55,531 nt of DNA from Desulfovibrio cuneatus DSM 11391 (GCF_000430005.1 NZ_AUCY01000024.1:1-55531), one strand, 5' to 3'. Counted from the first letter of the stretch, positions 25,973-35,033 are shown. Notes: generated by a model not told the origin, from the letters alone. A program made the numbers and translations.

Positions 25973-26030
25973 AGGGAAACGCTAATTACCCCCGCGTCCC
26001 CATAATATCCTTTACTCACTGTTTCCCTAG
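25971..26030. repeat. 60-bp palindrome before dxr
   Basis: The perfect 10-bp arms CTAGGGAAAC and GTTTCCCTAG enclose 40 bases. The left arm continues as GCTAAT and so resembles the end of family B. It directly abuts element E and ends 18 bases before the dxr start. Confidence 0.6.
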
Positions 26031-26048
26031 CCACTACTGCAAGGCCTT

Positions 26049-27269
26049 ATGAGCAACTACATTACGTCCCTTCCAACTGCTGCATGGCAAAATACGTGGC
26101 CCCGTCAGGTGGCAGTGCTGGGCAGCACAGGTTCCATTGGCTGCTCTGCCCTGACTTTTTTGCGCCTGCACCCCCAGCGTTTTCAGGTGGCAGCCCTGGC
26201 CGGGGCACGCAACATAGCTTTACTGGCTGCCCAGGCCGCAGAATTTCGGCCCCCGGTGCTGGCAGTGCTGGAAGAAGCGGCAGCACCCGCCTTGCGGGCC
26301 TTGCTGCCCGCAGGGTATAGCCCGGAGATTTTAGTGGGCCAGAAAGGGTATGAAACGGTTGCCGCCCTGGAAAACGCCCAGGTGGTTCTTTCCGCCCAGG
26401 TGGGTGCCGCTGGCCTGCGGGGCACATGGGCTGCCGTACAGGCAGGAAAGGTGGTGGCCCTTGCCAATAAAGAATCTCTTGTGCTGGCGGGCGGGCTTAT
26501 GCGGGCCGCCGCAGCCCGCACCAAGGCCGTTATGCTGCCTGTGGATTCCGAACACAACGCCCTGTTCCAGTGTCTGTGCGGGCAAGCCCCGGAAAGTGTG
26601 CGCGGCCTTATTCTTACCGCTTCCGGCGGGCCATTCCGGGAATTTACCCCGGCGGCTCTGGCAAAAGTCACCCCTGCCCAGGCCTTGAAACACCCAAACT
26701 GGAGCATGGGGGCCAAAATCAGCATTGATTCCGCCACACTCATGAACAAGGGGCTGGAGCTGATTGAGGCGCATCATCTTTTTGGCGTTGCCCTGGAACA
26801 TATCGACGTAGTTGTACATGCTGAATCCATTGTGCATTCCCTGGTGGAATTTCACGACGGCTCCCAACTTGCCCAACTCGGCACGCCTGATATGCGCACA
26901 GCCATAGCCTATGCCCTGGCCTATCCCTTACGCCTTGACACCGGGGTACCAAGGCTTACTTTACCCCAGTGCGGCAGCCTGCACTTTACCCCCCCAAGGG
27001 AAGAAGCCTTCCCCTGCCTTAGCCTTGCCCGCCAGGCTCTTTTAGACGGAGCAGAAGCCTGCGTGGCCCTGAATGCCGCCAATGAAGTGGCGGTGGAAGC
27101 GTTTTTACAAGAGCGTCTTTCCTTCCCCGGCATTGCTGCCGTAGTGGCCAAAACCCTGGACGCCCTGCCCCGGCTTGCCCCGCAAGGCGGCGTGCACAGC
27201 ATAGACGATGTGCTCGCCCTTGACGCCCTGTGCCGCACCGCGGCCACCAAAGCAGTGGCCACGGCATAG
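26049..27269 (+). CDS. dxr: 1-deoxy-D-xylulose 5-phosphate reductoisomerase
   Basis: This 406-residue enzyme converts DXP to methylerythritol phosphate with NADPH and a divalent metal, the committed step of the non-mevalonate isoprenoid pathway. The NADPH motif is AVLGSTGSIG near the start. The metal and substrate region includes PVDSEHNALFQ and LTASGGPFRE, and ISIDSATLMNKGLELIEAHHLF is the family signature. The length is normal. With uppS it belongs to the carrier-lipid pathway encoded in this block. Confidence 0.97.
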   Translation: MSNYITSLPTAAWQNTWPRQVAVLGSTGSIGCSALTFLRLHPQRFQVAALAGARNIALLAAQAAEFRPPVLAVLEEAAAPALRALLPAGYSPEILVGQKGYETVAALENAQVVLSAQVGAAGLRGTWAAVQAGKVVALANKESLVLAGGLMRAAAARTKAVMLPVDSEHNALFQCLCGQAPESVRGLILTASGGPFREFTPAALAKVTPAQALKHPNWSMGAKISIDSATLMNKGLELIEAHHLFGVALEHIDVVVHAESIVHSLVEFHDGSQLAQLGTPDMRTAIAYALAYPLRLDTGVPRLTLPQCGSLHFTPPREEAFPCLSLARQALLDGAEACVALNAANEVAVEAFLQERLSFPGIAAVVAKTLDALPRLAPQGGVHSIDDVLALDALCRTAATKAVATA

Positions 27270-27307
27270 CGCCAGAGCTGCCCTGGATATGGTTTTTCTT
27301 TACTTTT

Positions 27308-27547
27308 CTTGGGGGACGCTGTCCCCTAGCCCCCTGCAAGGGGAATGATTCCCCTTGACCCCCATTAGCGTTGAGCATTTCGCAAAGTGGAAGGCTGAAC
27401 GCTAATGAGGGGTTCCAAGAGGACAATTGTGCAGGAAGCACAATTGGGAACCGCCCGCAGGGCGGGAGCCGAAGGTCGAGGCCCAGGACGGGCCGAGTCA
27501 ATCATGCCCTTGGCGGAAGGGTTTGGGGAGGCAGAACCTCCCCAAAT
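27308..27547. repeat. Family C repeat, copy C2 with insert
   Basis: The ends match C1 (CTTGGGGGACGCTGTCCCC and CATGCCCTTGGCGGAAGGG). Between GGTTCCAAG and the CATGCCCTTGG block it carries about 80 extra bases with hairpins CAATTGTGC/GCACAATTG and CCGCCCGC/GCGGG. It occupies most of the 336-base gap between dxr and rseP, in which no gene is seen. Confidence 0.7.
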
Positions 27548-27605
27548 AAAAAACAACAATATTCATTTATAACTTCGTGGTATTCTCCACACAAACGAGC
27601 AACGC

Positions 27606-28682
27606 ATGTTTGATTCTTTTTTCCAATCGATTCTCGTTGTTGCCGTGTTTGGCGGCCTGATTTTTTTTCATGAGCTGGGTCACTTTCTGGGGGCCCGGCT
27701 GTTTTCCATTGGGGTAAAAACCTTTTCCCTTGGCTTTGGGCCTGTGCTTGTGGCCCGCACCTTTGGCAAAACCCGCTGCCAAATTGCAGCCATCCCTTTG
27801 GGCGGCTATGTTGCCCTGGTGGGTGAAACCCCGGATGCCGACATTCCCGAGCCCTTTACCCAAGAAGAAAGCTTTGCCTTGCGCCCTGCCTGGCAGCGTT
27901 TTGTGGTTATTGTGGCAGGCCCTGTGTTCAACCTGGCCCTGGCCTGGTTTTTATGCTGGGGGCTGCTGTTTGCCACAGGCAAAGTTGAACTGCCCCCGGT
28001 GGTGGGTTCTGTACGGGCGGAAGCCCCGGCGGCCTTGGCAGGCCTTGCCCCTGGCGACCGCATTGTGAAAATAAACGAAACCACCATTACCCGGTGGGAG
28101 CAAATTCCCCAGTTCATGCAACTGAACCAGAGCGCCCCCATTGCCGTAACCTTTGAACGCGCGGACCTTGGCACCAGCACTGTGCAGGTTGCCCCGGCCC
28201 AAATGGAACAAACCCTTCCTTCCGGCGAGAAAATTACCTCCTGGGTGCTGGGCATTACCTCCGGCAAACCCATACACACCCCCCTTGGGTTTATGGAAGC
28301 GGGCGCTGCCGGCATTGAAAAGGCCGGGCACATGCTGCGCCTTACCTGGGACGGCCTGAAAGGGCTTATTACCCGCTCCATTCCGGCAAGTTCCATGGGT
28401 GGCCCCATTGGCATTGCCCAAATCATTTACAAACAGGCGGAACACGGCGCAACAGATGTTATTTTGCTGGCAGCCCTCATCAGCGTCAACCTTGGCATGC
28501 TTAACCTGCTGCCCATTCCTGTGCTGGACGGCGGGCACCTGATGTTTCTTTCCTTTGAAATGATTACGGGCAAAGCCGTGCCCCTGCTGGTACAACACAA
28601 GGCCACCATGGTCGGCCTTGCCCTGCTGCTGGGCCTTATGCTGTTTGCCACCTTCAACGATCTCTTGCGCATATTCAGCTAG
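27606..28682 (+). CDS. rseP: Site-2 metalloprotease RseP
   Basis: This 358-residue intramembrane zinc protease cuts anti-sigma factors and remnant signal peptides. The zinc site HELGH is in the first membrane helix (residues 22-26) and the third ligand is in NLLPIPVLDGGH near the C-terminus. One PDZ domain is seen around residues 130-200, the shorter form usual outside enterobacteria. It follows dxr and precedes tsaB by 3 bases. Confidence 0.95.
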   Translation: MFDSFFQSILVVAVFGGLIFFHELGHFLGARLFSIGVKTFSLGFGPVLVARTFGKTRCQIAAIPLGGYVALVGETPDADIPEPFTQEESFALRPAWQRFVVIVAGPVFNLALAWFLCWGLLFATGKVELPPVVGSVRAEAPAALAGLAPGDRIVKINETTITRWEQIPQFMQLNQSAPIAVTFERADLGTSTVQVAPAQMEQTLPSGEKITSWVLGITSGKPIHTPLGFMEAGAAGIEKAGHMLRLTWDGLKGLITRSIPASSMGGPIGIAQIIYKQAEHGATDVILLAALISVNLGMLNLLPIPVLDGGHLMFLSFEMITGKAVPLLVQHKATMVGLALLLGLMLFATFNDLLRIFS

Positions 28683-28685
28683 CCC

Positions 28686-29591
28686 ATGCATACTGCACAA
28701 GAACCCACCCACACCCTGGTGCTTAACGCGGCCGAAGGCATTATCCAGTTTTTGCTGGCCCGGCAGGAAGCGCCAGAACAAGGCAGCGCCCAGCACCTTA
28801 CCCCCCGGTGTTTTCAGGGGTGGCACGCCCAGGGCCAGGGGGCCGAACTGCTGTGCCCTGCCCTGGAAAACGCACTGGCCCTGCTGCGTGTTCCTGTGCC
28901 TTCAGTACAGCGCATTGCCTGCGTGCAGGGGCCCGGCAGTTTCACGGGCATTCGCCTTGCCCTTGGCACAGCGGCTGGCCTTGCCCGGGCAACCGGGGCA
29001 ACCCTGGCTGGCCTTGATTACACCGTTCTTCTGGCGCAGGCAGCCCTGCGCCGCCTGAGTGTGGGCAGCACCGTGCCCACTTCCCTGCTGGTGGCCACCC
29101 ATGCCCGGCGGGGCCTTGTGCATGCCCGGTTATTTCAGGTGGCAGGCAACACAACCACGCCCTGCGGCCCGGTGCAGGCCCTTTCTTTAGAAGCTGCCGC
29201 CAACGCAGCAAAAGCAGCCACTGCAAGTGCAATGGCCGCCACAACGACGCAAGCCTCAACCACTAGCCCCACCGGGCACACCCTTCCACAGTATATGGCG
29301 GTGCTTGGCAGTGGCCTGACGCGCAACAAATTATTTTGGGAAGAAGTATGCGCCGCCACCCCCGGGGTGTGCCTGCTGCCCCCCTGGTTTGACCACCCGG
29401 AAGAAGCCGACTTGCTACACGCGGCCCAAGAGGCCAGCTATGGCCGACAAGATATTGACCCTGTGTATGTGCGCCCGAGCGACGCAGAAGAAAACCTGGA
29501 AGGCATTGCCCAAAAACTGGGACTGAACCCGGCGGAGGCACGCACCAGCCTGGAATTGCTCACGACGGAATCTACCAGAATACCCAAGTAG
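28686..29591 (+). CDS. tsaB: TsaB, tRNA t6A-modification protein
   Basis: This 301-residue protein is the ASKHA-fold partner that activates TsaD in making N6-threonylcarbamoyl adenosine of tRNA. The key motif is GPGSFTGIRLALGTAAGLA at about residue 80. An Ala/Thr-rich insert (about residues 165-200) makes it longer than the usual 230 residues or so. It starts 3 bases after the rseP stop, so it is in the same operon. No TsaD or TsaE gene is present in the window. Confidence 0.9.
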   Translation: MHTAQEPTHTLVLNAAEGIIQFLLARQEAPEQGSAQHLTPRCFQGWHAQGQGAELLCPALENALALLRVPVPSVQRIACVQGPGSFTGIRLALGTAAGLARATGATLAGLDYTVLLAQAALRRLSVGSTVPTSLLVATHARRGLVHARLFQVAGNTTTPCGPVQALSLEAAANAAKAATASAMAATTTQASTTSPTGHTLPQYMAVLGSGLTRNKLFWEEVCAATPGVCLLPPWFDHPEEADLLHAAQEASYGRQDIDPVYVRPSDAEENLEGIAQKLGLNPAEARTSLELLTTESTRIPK

Positions 29592-29617
29592 AAAATAGCA
29601 CATAATACATAAGAAAC

Positions 29618-29641
29618 TTTTGGGGAAGGCCCTGCCCAAAA
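29618..29641. terminator. Weak convergent terminator
   Basis: The arms TTTTGGG and CCCAAAA enclose 10 bases between the convergent tsaB and M20-like genes. Confidence 0.4.
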
Positions 29642-29665
29642 ATAATAAATTCATCACTGTCTACC

Positions 29666-31078
29666 TCAGGGCTTTGGCCCCGGCACCCTGGGGGGCAACT
29701 GCGGCCCAAACAGCATACGGGCAAGCACCTTGGCCTGTTCCAGGTGTGCGCTCACAGTCATATATTCATCACTCTGGTTACGCAGGTTGTGCAACATGCC
29801 CCACACGGCTACGGGGTAGCCCTTGGCCCGAATGGCGGTGGCCAGGCTAGCGCCATCAATACCTGTTACGGTAGGCCACAAGCCACATTGCTGCATCACC
29901 GCCCGTTGCAGGGCAACCACTACCGGGGTCTTTTCCGAGGTGGGCGGGGCAGGAGCTGTGGCAACCATCTGTTCCACCGCAACATGCACACCGTGCTTTG
30001 CTTCTATGGTAGTGGCAAGGGCCAGCACCGCATTTTTGGGGGCATCCTTGGGGTAGGCCGGGTCAATGCGCACATCCACATAAAAGCTGAATATGCCTGG
30101 AATATGGTTGCCATCTACCGTATTGTCTTCCACTCTTGTGGGGGCAAATAACGCCGTGCCATGAAACATGGGGCTGGTATCGGGAAAACGTTCCTGCAAG
30201 CCGGGCAGCCCCTGGGCCAGTTCCATGCCAGCGGCAAGGGCATTGGTTGCCATTTCCGGGTAACCTGCATACCCCTGCTTGCCTATTACGGTAATTTTCA
30301 GCCACTGGTTTACTTTTTCTGCCACCTCAATAACGCTGCCATCTGGCTTACCGTAGTGCAACAATAAAAACATATCTTTTTCATGAAATAAATCAGCCCT
30401 ATCTTCTAAAATTCGTTCAATTCCTACGGAAAAATCAACCAATGCACCAGGAACCAGCACCAAGCCAAAGCCCATGGGCGGCTCTATGGTATGGCGGTGC
30501 ATGGCATCCAACAGCAACAGGCCCGTAACAATTGCCTGGTTGTTATCTTCCACCCCCCGGCCATACAGCGTGTCGTTGCACACGCGCAGGGTAAATGGTG
30601 GGCTTGCCCAAAATAAATCTGGCCCGGCCGGGGGCACATCCAGTCGGGCAAAAAGCCACAGCATAGGCTTTTTTTCATGGGTTCGCTTGTGGGGGTATTG
30701 CACTACAAGAGTAGGGCGTACATTGCTTTCCACCCGTTTATCCAGATAATCCATCTCTTCCAGAGATAAGATACCCCGTTCACGCAACCAGTTTGCTATC
30801 CAACGGGATTTTTTAGCTTCCCCCTGGCCCCCGTGCTCGGGGTTAAGGGCAGCAAAGGCCACCAGTTCCCGCTGCAAGCCAATAACCTGGCCTTGCTGCC
30901 GGGAAAGGTCCTCCAGCAGAACGCCCAACATTTCCGGCACGCTGGTGGATTGGTCTGCAAGCTGCAAGGGCGCCGCTAGCCCTTTGTGCCCCAAGGGCAA
31001 CAACAGACAACACAGAAGCACCGCCGCACAAAAAATATGCCAACACCCTGATACTTTTTTCTTTGATGTGCGCATCAT
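29666..31078 (-). CDS. Exported M20-family peptidase homologue lacking metal ligands
   Basis: This 470-residue protein has a signal peptide or anchor (residues 10-36) and an M20/ArgE-DapE fold. The family landmarks are recognisable: FARLDVPP for the first metal site, YGRGVEDNNQ for the second, and IDGASLATAIRAKGYP near the end. The first ligand His is Arg145, the Glu-Glu pair is replaced by VPGALVDFS at about 209-217, and the final His is Asn in NQSDEY. Only the Asp residues remain. It is probably not a peptidase and may bind a ligand in the periplasm. The reading frame is intact, so this is not a simple pseudogene. Confidence 0.75.
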   Translation of the reverse strand: MMRTSKKKVSGCWHIFCAAVLLCCLLLPLGHKGLAAPLQLADQSTSVPEMLGVLLEDLSRQQGQVIGLQRELVAFAALNPEHGGQGEAKKSRWIANWLRERGILSLEEMDYLDKRVESNVRPTLVVQYPHKRTHEKKPMLWLFARLDVPPAGPDLFWASPPFTLRVCNDTLYGRGVEDNNQAIVTGLLLLDAMHRHTIEPPMGFGLVLVPGALVDFSVGIERILEDRADLFHEKDMFLLLHYGKPDGSVIEVAEKVNQWLKITVIGKQGYAGYPEMATNALAAGMELAQGLPGLQERFPDTSPMFHGTALFAPTRVEDNTVDGNHIPGIFSFYVDVRIDPAYPKDAPKNAVLALATTIEAKHGVHVAVEQMVATAPAPPTSEKTPVVVALQRAVMQQCGLWPTVTGIDGASLATAIRAKGYPVAVWGMLHNLRNQSDEYMTVSAHLEQAKVLARMLFGPQLPPRVPGPKP

Positions 31079-31489
31079 AATGGTACTGGTCTCCGGGTTC
31101 TGGTGGGTAACTCGCTTTTGGCCCGTTGTATAAGCGGTAACTCTTGCTTGAGTTCTTAACGTGGAGATGCGGCATGCTTTGTGTTTTGTTTTGGGCGCGG
31201 CACGTTGGTAAAACTAGCCTTTTTCGCGCATGCTATGTTGGCGGCAGTCGCGAGCGTAGCGAGCCGTTGGGGGAATGCTGAGAATTTCGTTTGGCTAGGC
31301 GCGAAGTTTTTTTAAAGGGGGGTCTTTACCCCTACCCAAAAACCTTCCCTAAAGCCGACGGCAGTCGCGAGCGTAGCGAGCCGTGGAGCGAGGGCGGAGG
31401 GTGCGGGCAGCTTTGCTGACCCGCACATAGTAACGACGCCCGAGCGGAGAAAGGACGCCAAACGGAATAAATCAGCATTCCACCCAGCA
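31079..31489. other. Intergenic region between M20-like gene and rlmN
   Basis: This 411-base gap contains family B copy B2 (31272-31481) and two identical 24-bp sequences (31243-31266 and 31360-31383), one outside and one inside B2. No gene is seen. Confidence 0.5.
31272..31481. repeat. Family B MITE-like repeat, copy B2
   Basis: This 210-bp element has inverted ends GGAATGCTGAGAATTTCG.. and ..GGAATAAATCAGCATTCC, which match the ends of B1 at 15213-15336. The changed base in the left end (A to T in GAATGCT) is matched in the right end. The interior differs fully from B1. Confidence 0.7.
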
Positions 31490-32539
31490 TTACCCCCGAG
31501 ACTTGGCCGCCAACTGCCCACACGCCGCATCAATATCCTGCCCCTTACTTTTGCGAATAATCACCGTGATGTGCCGCTCCACCAGAAAATCCACAAAGGC
31601 CTGCACAGTGTGCGGGGCCGGGGCCTGGTATTCTGCCCCGTCAGCCGGGTTATACACAATAATATTGAGCTTGCTTTTCACATTGGAAAGCAGACGGGCC
31701 AGTTCTTTGGCATGTTGCAACGTATCGTTCACCCCGCCAAGGAGCAGGTATTCAAACGTCACCCGTTCCCGCGTTTTCAGGGGGTAGGTTTTCAGCACCC
31801 GCATCATGTCTTCCAGGGGCCAGCGGGCGGCTTTGGGCATTATGCGGGCACGCAGTTCCTGGTTGGGCGCATGCAGGGAAACCGCCAAAAAGGCCAGCCC
31901 GGAATCCCCCAGGGTTTGCAGCCCTTCGGCAATGCCGCAGGTGGAAACGGTAATGCGCCGGGGGGAAAACCCGAGCCCCTGGTCATTGTTCAATGTTTCC
32001 AGGCTGCGCAGCATGTGCTTCAAATTGAGCAACGGTTCCCCCATGCCCATAAACACAAGGTTGCGCAGCAGCGGGTCGTGCAGGTCGTCCTTCACTTCTT
32101 CCCTGGCAATAAGCACCTGCCCCAGAATTTCCGACATGGTCATGTTACGCTGAAAGCCCAAAGCCCCTGTGCTGCAAAAAGTACAGCCCATGGCACACCC
32201 CACCTGGCATGAAAGGCACTGGGTCAGGCGCAGCCTGCCCTCACGCGAGTGGGAAGGAATAAGCACGGTTTCCACAAGGGCACCATCGTGCAATTGCAAT
32301 AATAGCTTGCGGGTGCCGTCTTTGCTTTCCTGGCGTTCCACCACTTCAGGCCACACAATGTGGGCCGCTTCCGCAAGGCGGGTACGGGTGGTTTTGGAAA
32401 TATTGGTCATTTCTTCAATGCTGCGGGCGCGCTTGCGCCACAGCCACTGCCATATCTGGCTGGTACGGTAGGCATTTTCGCCAAGGCCGCTAACAAATTC
32501 GGCAAGCTCGGCATAAGTCAGGTCAAGCAAATTTATCAT
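31490..32539 (-). CDS. rlmN: 23S rRNA/tRNA adenine C2-methyltransferase RlmN
   Basis: This 349-residue radical-SAM enzyme methylates A2503 of 23S rRNA and A37 of some tRNAs. The cluster motif is CAMGCTFC. VFMGMGEPLLN and ITVSTCGI are also typical. The methyl-carrying Cys near the end is in DIDAACGQL. Its start overlaps the stop of the upstream ligase gene by 4 bases (ATGA), so the two are coupled. Confidence 0.95.
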   Translation of the reverse strand: MINLLDLTYAELAEFVSGLGENAYRTSQIWQWLWRKRARSIEEMTNISKTTRTRLAEAAHIVWPEVVERQESKDGTRKLLLQLHDGALVETVLIPSHSREGRLRLTQCLSCQVGCAMGCTFCSTGALGFQRNMTMSEILGQVLIAREEVKDDLHDPLLRNLVFMGMGEPLLNLKHMLRSLETLNNDQGLGFSPRRITVSTCGIAEGLQTLGDSGLAFLAVSLHAPNQELRARIMPKAARWPLEDMMRVLKTYPLKTRERVTFEYLLLGGVNDTLQHAKELARLLSNVKSKLNIIVYNPADGAEYQAPAPHTVQAFVDFLVERHITVIIRKSKGQDIDAACGQLAAKSRG

Positions 32540-33834
32540 GAGTTTTGGCGCCTGTCTTCCACGCGCTTGGCCTTGCCTTCGGTCACAGGAAGGGAGTTCA
32601 TTTGTACCAGGTCTATTTTGGGGGTTACCAGAATTTCATCACGCAGGCGGTGGGCAATGGCTTTTTGCAGACCCACCAGCGCGCGCATGTCTTCCACAAA
32701 ATAATCGGGCCTAATTTCCACTTGCACCCGAAGCTGCTCCATGTTGTCTACATGCTCAAGAATAATCAGGTAGTTATCCCCCACTTCCGGGAAGGCCATA
32801 AGGGCCTGCTCAATTTGCATGGGGTAAATGTTGCACCCCTTCACAATGAACAGGTCGTCGGAACGCCCACTAATGCGGTCAATGCGGCGGTGCTTTCTGC
32901 CGCACAGGCATTCCCCCGGCAAGAAGCGTGTAATGTCCCGCGTGCGGTAGCGAATAATGGGCATACCCCGGCGGGTAAGAGTGGTCATTACCAGTTCGCC
33001 AAACTCCCCTTCCGGCACGGGTGCCCCTGTTTCCGGGTCCACAATTTCAGCAATAAAGGCATCTTCCCACACGTGCAGGCCATTTTGAGCAAGGCATTCA
33101 AAAGCCACGCCCGGCCCGTTCATTTCGGAAAGGCCGTACGAGTTATAGGCCTTCACACCCAAAAGATATTCAATGCGTTGGCGTATTTCTTCGGAATGCG
33201 GTTCTGCCCCAATAAGGGCAATGCGCGGGGGCAAGGAACGCGGGTCAACCCCTTCATCAATAAGCATATTGCCAAGGTACAGGGCATAGGAAGGCAGAAT
33301 GTGCACGGCAGTCACACTCAGGTCGCGTATAAGCTTGAGCTGGCGGCGGGTATTGCCTGCCCCGGCAGGAATGGTGAGGCAGCCAAGGCGTTCTGCCCCG
33401 TAGTGAATGCCAAGCCCCCCAGTGAACAGGCCGTACCCGGACATATTTTGAAACACATCGCTTTTGCGTATGCCCACCATGTGCATGCACCGGGCCATAA
33501 GGTCTGCCCAGGCGTTAATGTCGTCCTGGGTGTGGCACACAATAACAGGGGAACCTGTGGTACCACTGGAAGCGTGCAGGCGCACCAGTTCTGACTGGGG
33601 CACGGCCACAAACCCTGTGGGGTACGCCCCGCGCAGGTCGTCTTTAGTGGTAAACGGAAGTTTCTGTACATCTTCCGGCCCGGCAATAGTCCCTGGGGTA
33701 ATGCCCAGGCGGCCCAGGCGTTCCTTATAAAATGGGGAACGCAAGGCCTGCTCAATGGTCATGCGCAAGCGCGTTGTTTGGGCTGCGGCAATGGCATCCT
33801 GGCTCCAGGCTTCTTCCGGCGCAAAGCAATCCAT
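32536..33834 (-). CDS. paaK: Phenylacetate-CoA ligase-like adenylate-forming enzyme
   Basis: This 432-residue protein belongs to the PaaK branch of AMP-forming acyl-CoA ligases. The ATP motif is HASSGTTGSPVIV, the aromatic region is YGLSEMNGPGVAFEC, and the C-terminal domain has IDRISGRSDDLFIVKGCNIYP. Such enzymes activate aromatic acids such as phenylacetate, and indole-acetate or other acids are possible substrates. The start gives MDCFAPEEAWSQDA. No other aromatic catabolic genes are nearby, so the substrate is unknown. Confidence 0.88.
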   Translation of the reverse strand: MDCFAPEEAWSQDAIAAAQTTRLRMTIEQALRSPFYKERLGRLGITPGTIAGPEDVQKLPFTTKDDLRGAYPTGFVAVPQSELVRLHASSGTTGSPVIVCHTQDDINAWADLMARCMHMVGIRKSDVFQNMSGYGLFTGGLGIHYGAERLGCLTIPAGAGNTRRQLKLIRDLSVTAVHILPSYALYLGNMLIDEGVDPRSLPPRIALIGAEPHSEEIRQRIEYLLGVKAYNSYGLSEMNGPGVAFECLAQNGLHVWEDAFIAEIVDPETGAPVPEGEFGELVMTTLTRRGMPIIRYRTRDITRFLPGECLCGRKHRRIDRISGRSDDLFIVKGCNIYPMQIEQALMAFPEVGDNYLIILEHVDNMEQLRVQVEIRPDYFVEDMRALVGLQKAIAHRLRDEILVTPKIDLVQMNSLPVTEGKAKRVEDRRQNS

Positions 33835-34182
33835 GGCGTTCTCGGTTGGGCTAAAAGGTGAAGAAAAATTATGGAGAACAGGAGTGCCAAAAATGAAGAC
33901 CACTGCAAAACTGCGTATGGGAACGTTATCCTTGTGGGGTGCTACTGTAAGACTATTGCACAATAGTCTCAATTTGCTCCCTGTGCAAATCGCTTGGCAT
34001 GCCATTTTCTTAGCAACTCAGGCCCAAGGTGGCAAGGGGCAATTTTGCAAGCAATATCGCCCAACTGCTACCCGGCATTTTTGCCGCACAACAGAGATAA
34101 AAAAGGTTGCTATGCGTTAATAATACGGTATATAATGAAGGATACACACTTTACTTTTGATGTTTCCACGAAGGAGCTTTGC
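33835..34182. other. Intergenic region with possible family A copy and sel1 promoter
   Basis: These 348 bases contain no clear gene. From about 34040 to 34096 the sequence (GCAATTTTGCAAGC... CCCGGCATTTTTGCCGCACAACA) follows the right half of family A copy A3, so it may be a diverged copy. An inverted repeat with arms GACTATTG and CAATAGTC lies at about 33951-33970. Confidence 0.4.
34107..34136 (+). promoter_or_regulatory. Sigma70-type promoter of the Sel1 gene
   Basis: TTGCTA (34107-34112) and a perfect TATAAT (34131-34136) are separated by 18 bases, 47 bases upstream of the ATG. Confidence 0.6.
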
Positions 34183-34914
34183 ATGAAATTCGGCATGTTC
34201 GTTTATTCCCTGGTTCTGTGCGGTGCCTTAGCCGTTGCCCCCCTTGCTACAGCGCATGCAGCAGCAGCAAAAAGCACACCCGCCCAGGCCCCACAACAAA
34301 TTGACCCGGCCACCCAGGAAACGCTGAAAAAAGCAGCAGATGCTTTTGAAGCAAAAGATTTTGAAGGGGCCAAGAAGTTGCTGAAACCCCTTGCAGAAAA
34401 AGGCGACATCATGGCTACCTATGCCATGGGCCTTATGGCTGCCCGCGGTGAAGGCGGCGAAAAAAACATGAAGGAAGCGGAAAGCTGGTGGATTAAGTCT
34501 GCCAATGCAGGCAACCCCCAGGCCCAGTTCTACCTTGGCGTGCTGTATGCCGGCGACGACCTTGGCCCCCGCGACCTGACCAAAACCCGCCAGTGGTGGA
34601 CAAAAGCTGCGGGCATGAAGCATGCAGATGCCATTTACAACCTTGGCATTCTGATGTTTGAAGGCGAAGGCGGCCCCAAAGATGAAGCAGGAGCCGTTAA
34701 ACGCTTCCGCGAAGCCGCCAACATGAAGCACCCTGGTGCCCAGTTTACCATGGGCCGCCTGTATGCTGAAGGCAAAGGCGTGGGCAAAGACCTGAAACAG
34801 GCTAAAGAATGGTTCACCAAAGCTGCCGCAGCCGGCGTACCTGCCGCCAAGGAAGCTCTGGATGCACTGAGCAAGTCTGCCCCGGAAGCAGCCCCCAAAG
34901 CCAAGAAAAAGTAA
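34183..34914 (+). CDS. Exported Sel1-repeat protein
   Basis: This 243-residue protein has a signal peptide (residues 1-27, ending ATAHAAAA). Four or so Sel1-like helical repeats run from about residue 70 to 225 (for example ATYAMGLMAARGEGGEKNMKEAESWWIKSANAG, about 36 residues each). A Lys-rich tail ends it. Sel1 proteins are periplasmic scaffolds for protein contacts; the partner is unknown. AAGGAG lies 8 bases before the ATG. It has its own promoter and terminator and is monocistronic. Confidence 0.88.
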   Translation: MKFGMFVYSLVLCGALAVAPLATAHAAAAKSTPAQAPQQIDPATQETLKKAADAFEAKDFEGAKKLLKPLAEKGDIMATYAMGLMAARGEGGEKNMKEAESWWIKSANAGNPQAQFYLGVLYAGDDLGPRDLTKTRQWWTKAAGMKHADAIYNLGILMFEGEGGPKDEAGAVKRFREAANMKHPGAQFTMGRLYAEGKGVGKDLKQAKEWFTKAAAAGVPAAKEALDALSKSAPEAAPKAKKK

Positions 34915-34930
34915 CCTTCGTTTTCCATAT

Positions 34931-34970
34931 CCGCCGCATGCTTTTATTGTAAGGTATGCGGCGGTTTATT
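34931..34970 (+). terminator. Terminator of the Sel1 gene
   Basis: The arms CCGCCGCAT and ATGCGGCGG enclose about 14 bases and are followed by a T-rich stretch. Confidence 0.8.
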
Positions 34971-35033
34971 GTTTCTTTTCCTTGCGGCCTGACATCTCTT
35001 TTGTTTGCCACGGCCTTGCCTGCTTTTTTTGCT

